A stretch of DNA of 50,923 bases from positions 1 to 50,923 of the forward strand of contig CAKQMD010000010.1 in NCBI GenBank assembly GCA_934254925.1, read 5' to 3'. This DNA is from an uncultured Alphaproteobacteria bacterium (GTDB lineage Bacteria > Pseudomonadota > Alphaproteobacteria > RF32 > CAG-239). The position numbers and the translations under genes were made by a program. The notes below the pieces were generated by a model that worked only from the letters and a program-made list of their open reading frames with translations, was not told the origin of the DNA and did no database searches. Positions 48,490-50,923 of the stretch are shown here, piece by piece (the stretch's first letter is position 1; each line of letters starts with the position of its first letter).

Positions 48490-48846
48490 TTAAAATTTCA
48501 AAATCAACCAGCAAATCAAAAAGACTATAATAATAATCAAAAGGGCCGGCAAAAAAATCACCGTCAAAATAATCCACACTGCCTGCCATCCGTCAAAAGA
48601 GGGATAAAACCAGCAAAACGCCACAGCCAGAGTAAAAGCCATCACAGAATAGGCGGAATACAAAAGCCAATCGCCTATTCGGCGCTTTTTTTGCAGTTCA
48701 AGTTCCTGATCTTGCTGGTGCAAAGACCCTTCCGTCGGATAATGCCGACTGATCATATAACACAACACCGCAAAAACGGCATAAAGATACTCAACTCCCA
48801 AAGCAAGCCAAAAGCCCCAGGGAACGTTCACAAAAAACTCTTTCAT
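48490..48846 (-). CDS. Small three-pass membrane protein, unknown function
   Basis: 118 residues with three predicted membrane segments (about 11-33, 60-80 and 88-117). The loop between the first two is charged (HQQDQELELQKKRRIGD). The last segment is extremely Ile/Leu-rich and runs to the C-terminus (ILKF). I recognise no family. It overlaps the terminator at its 3' end and stands alone. Confidence 0.7.
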   Translation of the reverse strand: MKEFFVNVPWGFWLALGVEYLYAVFAVLCYMISRHYPTEGSLHQQDQELELQKKRRIGDWLLYSAYSVMAFTLAVAFCWFYPSFDGWQAVWIILTVIFLPALLIIIIVFLICWLILKF

Positions 48847-48949
48847 AACTTTAGTTTATTTGGGTAATTAATAATATGCACAATTTTAAATTTTGTCCAA
48901 ATTTACCACATACAGACACAAAAAACAACAAATTTTTGCACTAAATTTC

Positions 48950-48977
48950 TTGATATTTAAATTTAACTTGCTATTGT
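48950..48977 (+). promoter_or_regulatory. typA promoter
   Basis: -35 TTGATA (48950-48955), 16-bp spacer, -10 TATTGT (48972-48977), 30 bp before the ATG. Confidence 0.5.
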
Positions 48978-49007
48978 GAGGACAAAATCTAAACAAGGAA
49001 TAAAAAA

Positions 49008-50822
49008 ATGAACATGCGTAATATTGCCATCATCGCTCACGTTGACCACGGCAAAACCACGATGGTTGACGGACTGTTGAAACAGAGCGGCACATTCAGA
49101 GACAACCAAAAGGTCGAAACCTGCGTGATGGACAGCAACGAGCTGGAACGCGAACGCGGCATCACCATTCTGTCCAAATGCACTTCCGTCAATTGGCAAG
49201 GCACTCACATTAACATTGTTGATACCCCCGGTCACGCGGATTTCGGCGGCGAAGTCGAACGCATCTTGTCTATGGTGGACGGCGTTGTCCTGCTGGTCGA
49301 TTCCTCCGAAGGCCCGATGCCCCAGACCAAATTTGTCCTCGGCAAAGCTTTAAAACTCGGCCTCTGCCCGATTGTCGTCATCAATAAGGCCGACAAAGCC
49401 GATGCCCGGGTTGACGCCGTTTTGGATGAAGTTTTTGATCTTTTCGTCAGTCTGGATGCCAACGACAAACAGCTGGATTTCCCGGTGCTCTATGCCTCCG
49501 GACGCAACGGCTGGGCCGTCAAGGAAATGGAAGACGAGAAAAAAGACTTGACCCCTCTGTTTGAGCTGATCTGCTCTTATGTCCCCGAACCCGCCTGCGA
49601 ACCGGACAAACCTTTTTCCATGCTGGCCACCACGCTGGAAGCCGACAAATTCATCGGCCGCATTCTGACCGGAAAAGTCCAAAGCGGCACCGTCCGCGTT
49701 AATGATGCCGTCAAAGTCATCAATGACAAAGGCGAAGTCGAAAGAACCCGCATCAGCAAAATTCTGGCTTATCGCGGATTGGAAAGAAAAGCGCTGGAAG
49801 AAGCCCATGCCGGAGACATTATTGCCGTTGCCGGCATCTCTAAGGGCACCGTAGCCGACACCATCTGTGCCATGGAAGTAAACGAAGCCATCAAGGCCCA
49901 ACCGATTGATCCTCCGACTCTGGCCATGACGTTCTCCATCAACGATTCGCCTTTGGCCGGACGTGAAGGAGACAAGGTAACCTCCCGCATGATATGGGAT
50001 CGCCTCTGCAAGGAAGCCGAAGGCAACATTGCCCTCAAAATCTCCCGTACCGACACGACCGACGCTTTTGAAGTCGCCGGCCGCGGCGAACTTCAACTGG
50101 GCGTCCTGATTGAAACCATGCGCCGCGAAGGCTTTGAACTGTCAATTTCTCGTCCGCGCGTTTTGATGCACAAAGACGAAAGCGGCCAACTTCTGGAACC
50201 CGTAGAAGAAGTCGTTGTCGACGTTGATGAAGAATTTTCCGGCGCGGTTGTGGAAAAACTCGGCCAACGCCGCGGCGAACTGATAGAAATGATTCCCTCG
50301 CAGATCGGCAACAAAGTTCGCCTGATTTTCAACGCGCCTTCCCGCGGTTTGATCGGCTATCATTCCGAGTTTCTGACCGACACGCGCGGCACCGGCGTCA
50401 TGAATCGCCTGTTCAAATGCTACGAACCCTACAAAGGCGAAATCGACAGCCGACGCAACGGCGTTCTGATCTCTTCTGAAAGCGGCACCGCCATTGCTTA
50501 TTCGCTGTGGAAACTGCAGGATCGCGGCCCGATGTTTATTGATGCCGGCGTACCGGTTTATACCGGTATGATCATCGGTGAACACACAAAACCCAATGAT
50601 CTGGAAGTAAACCCCTGCAAAGCCAAACAGCTGACCAACATTCGCGCCGCCGGCAAAGACGAGGCGATAGACCTGATCCCGCCGCGCAAGCTCACTTTGG
50701 AGCAAGGCTTGTCTTATATTCAGGATGACGAGCTCTTGGAAGTAACGCCCAAAACCTTGCGGCTGCGCAAAAGGATACTTGATCCCATTGCCCGACGTCG
50801 TGCCAAACCGGACATTGCTTAA
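49008..50822 (+). CDS. typA: Ribosome-associated GTPase TypA/BipA
   Basis: 604 residues, full length. GTPase motifs IAHVDHGKTTMVD (G1), RERGITI (G2), DTPGHADFGGEV (G3) and INKADK (G4), then EF-G-like domains II, III and V and the BipA-specific C-terminal domain (GEIDSRRNGVLISSESG, KDEAIDLIPPRKLTLEQ). It binds 70S ribosomes and supports 50S assembly and stress or low-temperature growth. The start follows AAGGAATAAAAAA. Confidence 0.97.
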   Translation: MNMRNIAIIAHVDHGKTTMVDGLLKQSGTFRDNQKVETCVMDSNELERERGITILSKCTSVNWQGTHINIVDTPGHADFGGEVERILSMVDGVVLLVDSSEGPMPQTKFVLGKALKLGLCPIVVINKADKADARVDAVLDEVFDLFVSLDANDKQLDFPVLYASGRNGWAVKEMEDEKKDLTPLFELICSYVPEPACEPDKPFSMLATTLEADKFIGRILTGKVQSGTVRVNDAVKVINDKGEVERTRISKILAYRGLERKALEEAHAGDIIAVAGISKGTVADTICAMEVNEAIKAQPIDPPTLAMTFSINDSPLAGREGDKVTSRMIWDRLCKEAEGNIALKISRTDTTDAFEVAGRGELQLGVLIETMRREGFELSISRPRVLMHKDESGQLLEPVEEVVVDVDEEFSGAVVEKLGQRRGELIEMIPSQIGNKVRLIFNAPSRGLIGYHSEFLTDTRGTGVMNRLFKCYEPYKGEIDSRRNGVLISSESGTAIAYSLWKLQDRGPMFIDAGVPVYTGMIIGEHTKPNDLEVNPCKAKQLTNIRAAGKDEAIDLIPPRKLTLEQGLSYIQDDELLEVTPKTLRLRKRILDPIARRRAKPDIA

Positions 50823-50823
50823 A

Positions 50824-50850
50824 AACAAGCCCCTCTTTGAGGGGTTTTTT
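50824..50850 (+). terminator. Intrinsic terminator of typA
   Basis: CCCCTC (50830-50835) pairs with GAGGGG (50839-50844), followed by six T. The remaining 73 bases of the window show nothing further. Confidence 0.92.
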
Positions 50851-50923
50851 CTGTCTAATAAATAAAAAGGCTCTTTGGGGTTTTTAGCATTATTCCTGCA
50901 GTCAAAATCTAGCCTACCCCAAA

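Overview
The window looks like part of the chromosome of an anaerobic or microaerophilic alphaproteobacterium of moderate GC content, plausibly an uncultured host- or gut-associated lineage. Alphaproteobacterial marks are PraR-like XRE regulators with the NP-[IV]-DV-Y-[IV]-G motif, flagellins of the Azospirillum/Magnetospirillum type, a HIT-family protein with the AWPG tail, an lptF-lptD-surA-rsmA run, and a mitofilin/Mic60-like gene divergent from tsaD. An NADH-linked [FeFe] hydrogenase (hydCBA) and an ADP-dependent sugar kinase point to fermentative metabolism. The lineage is an inference; no 16S rRNA gene is present.

Layout: 0.1-5 kb holds a prepilin peptidase without its zinc-binding part, a compact BacNav-like voltage-gated channel with an unusual filter, groESL and a TM2/SHOCT membrane protein. 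5-6.4 kb holds tRNA-Gly(GCC) and two paralogous XRE regulators. 6.5-10.5 kb is the hydrogenase operon. 10.7-12.6 kb is flagellin 1, with a long beta-helix-like insert. 12.7-27.6 kb holds mostly minus-strand information-processing genes: the usual rimP-nusA-ylxR-infB-rbfA-truB-rpsO-pnp cluster is broken in two, with fabD/fabG, ftsK, a degenerate HIT protein and a divergent lipoprotein gene between the parts. 27.8-33 kb is the outer-membrane/LPS block lptF-lptD-surA-rsmA. 33.8-38.1 kb is a giant Pmp-like autotransporter preceded by a possible leader peptide. 38.2-45.4 kb carries xerD, an unlisted 46-residue membrane protein, aroK, a CNNM/CorC-type protein, an ADP-dependent kinase, the Mic60-like gene, tsaD and nth. 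45.4-47.2 kb is flagellin 2, a paralogue of flagellin 1 in inverted orientation. The end holds a PfkB/adenosine-kinase-like gene, a small membrane protein and typA/bipA.

The most unusual content is extracellular. Two flagellins have their variable region replaced by a roughly 330-residue, cysteine-containing, probable right-handed beta-helix, and both share an exact 17-bp upstream element with a 12-bp palindrome. The same opening beta-helix pattern recurs in the 1365-residue autotransporter, which also contains a duplicated domain with a CSEDMSxC motif. No CRISPR array, insertion sequence, prophage or rRNA gene was seen. All promoter, terminator and operator calls are by eye.
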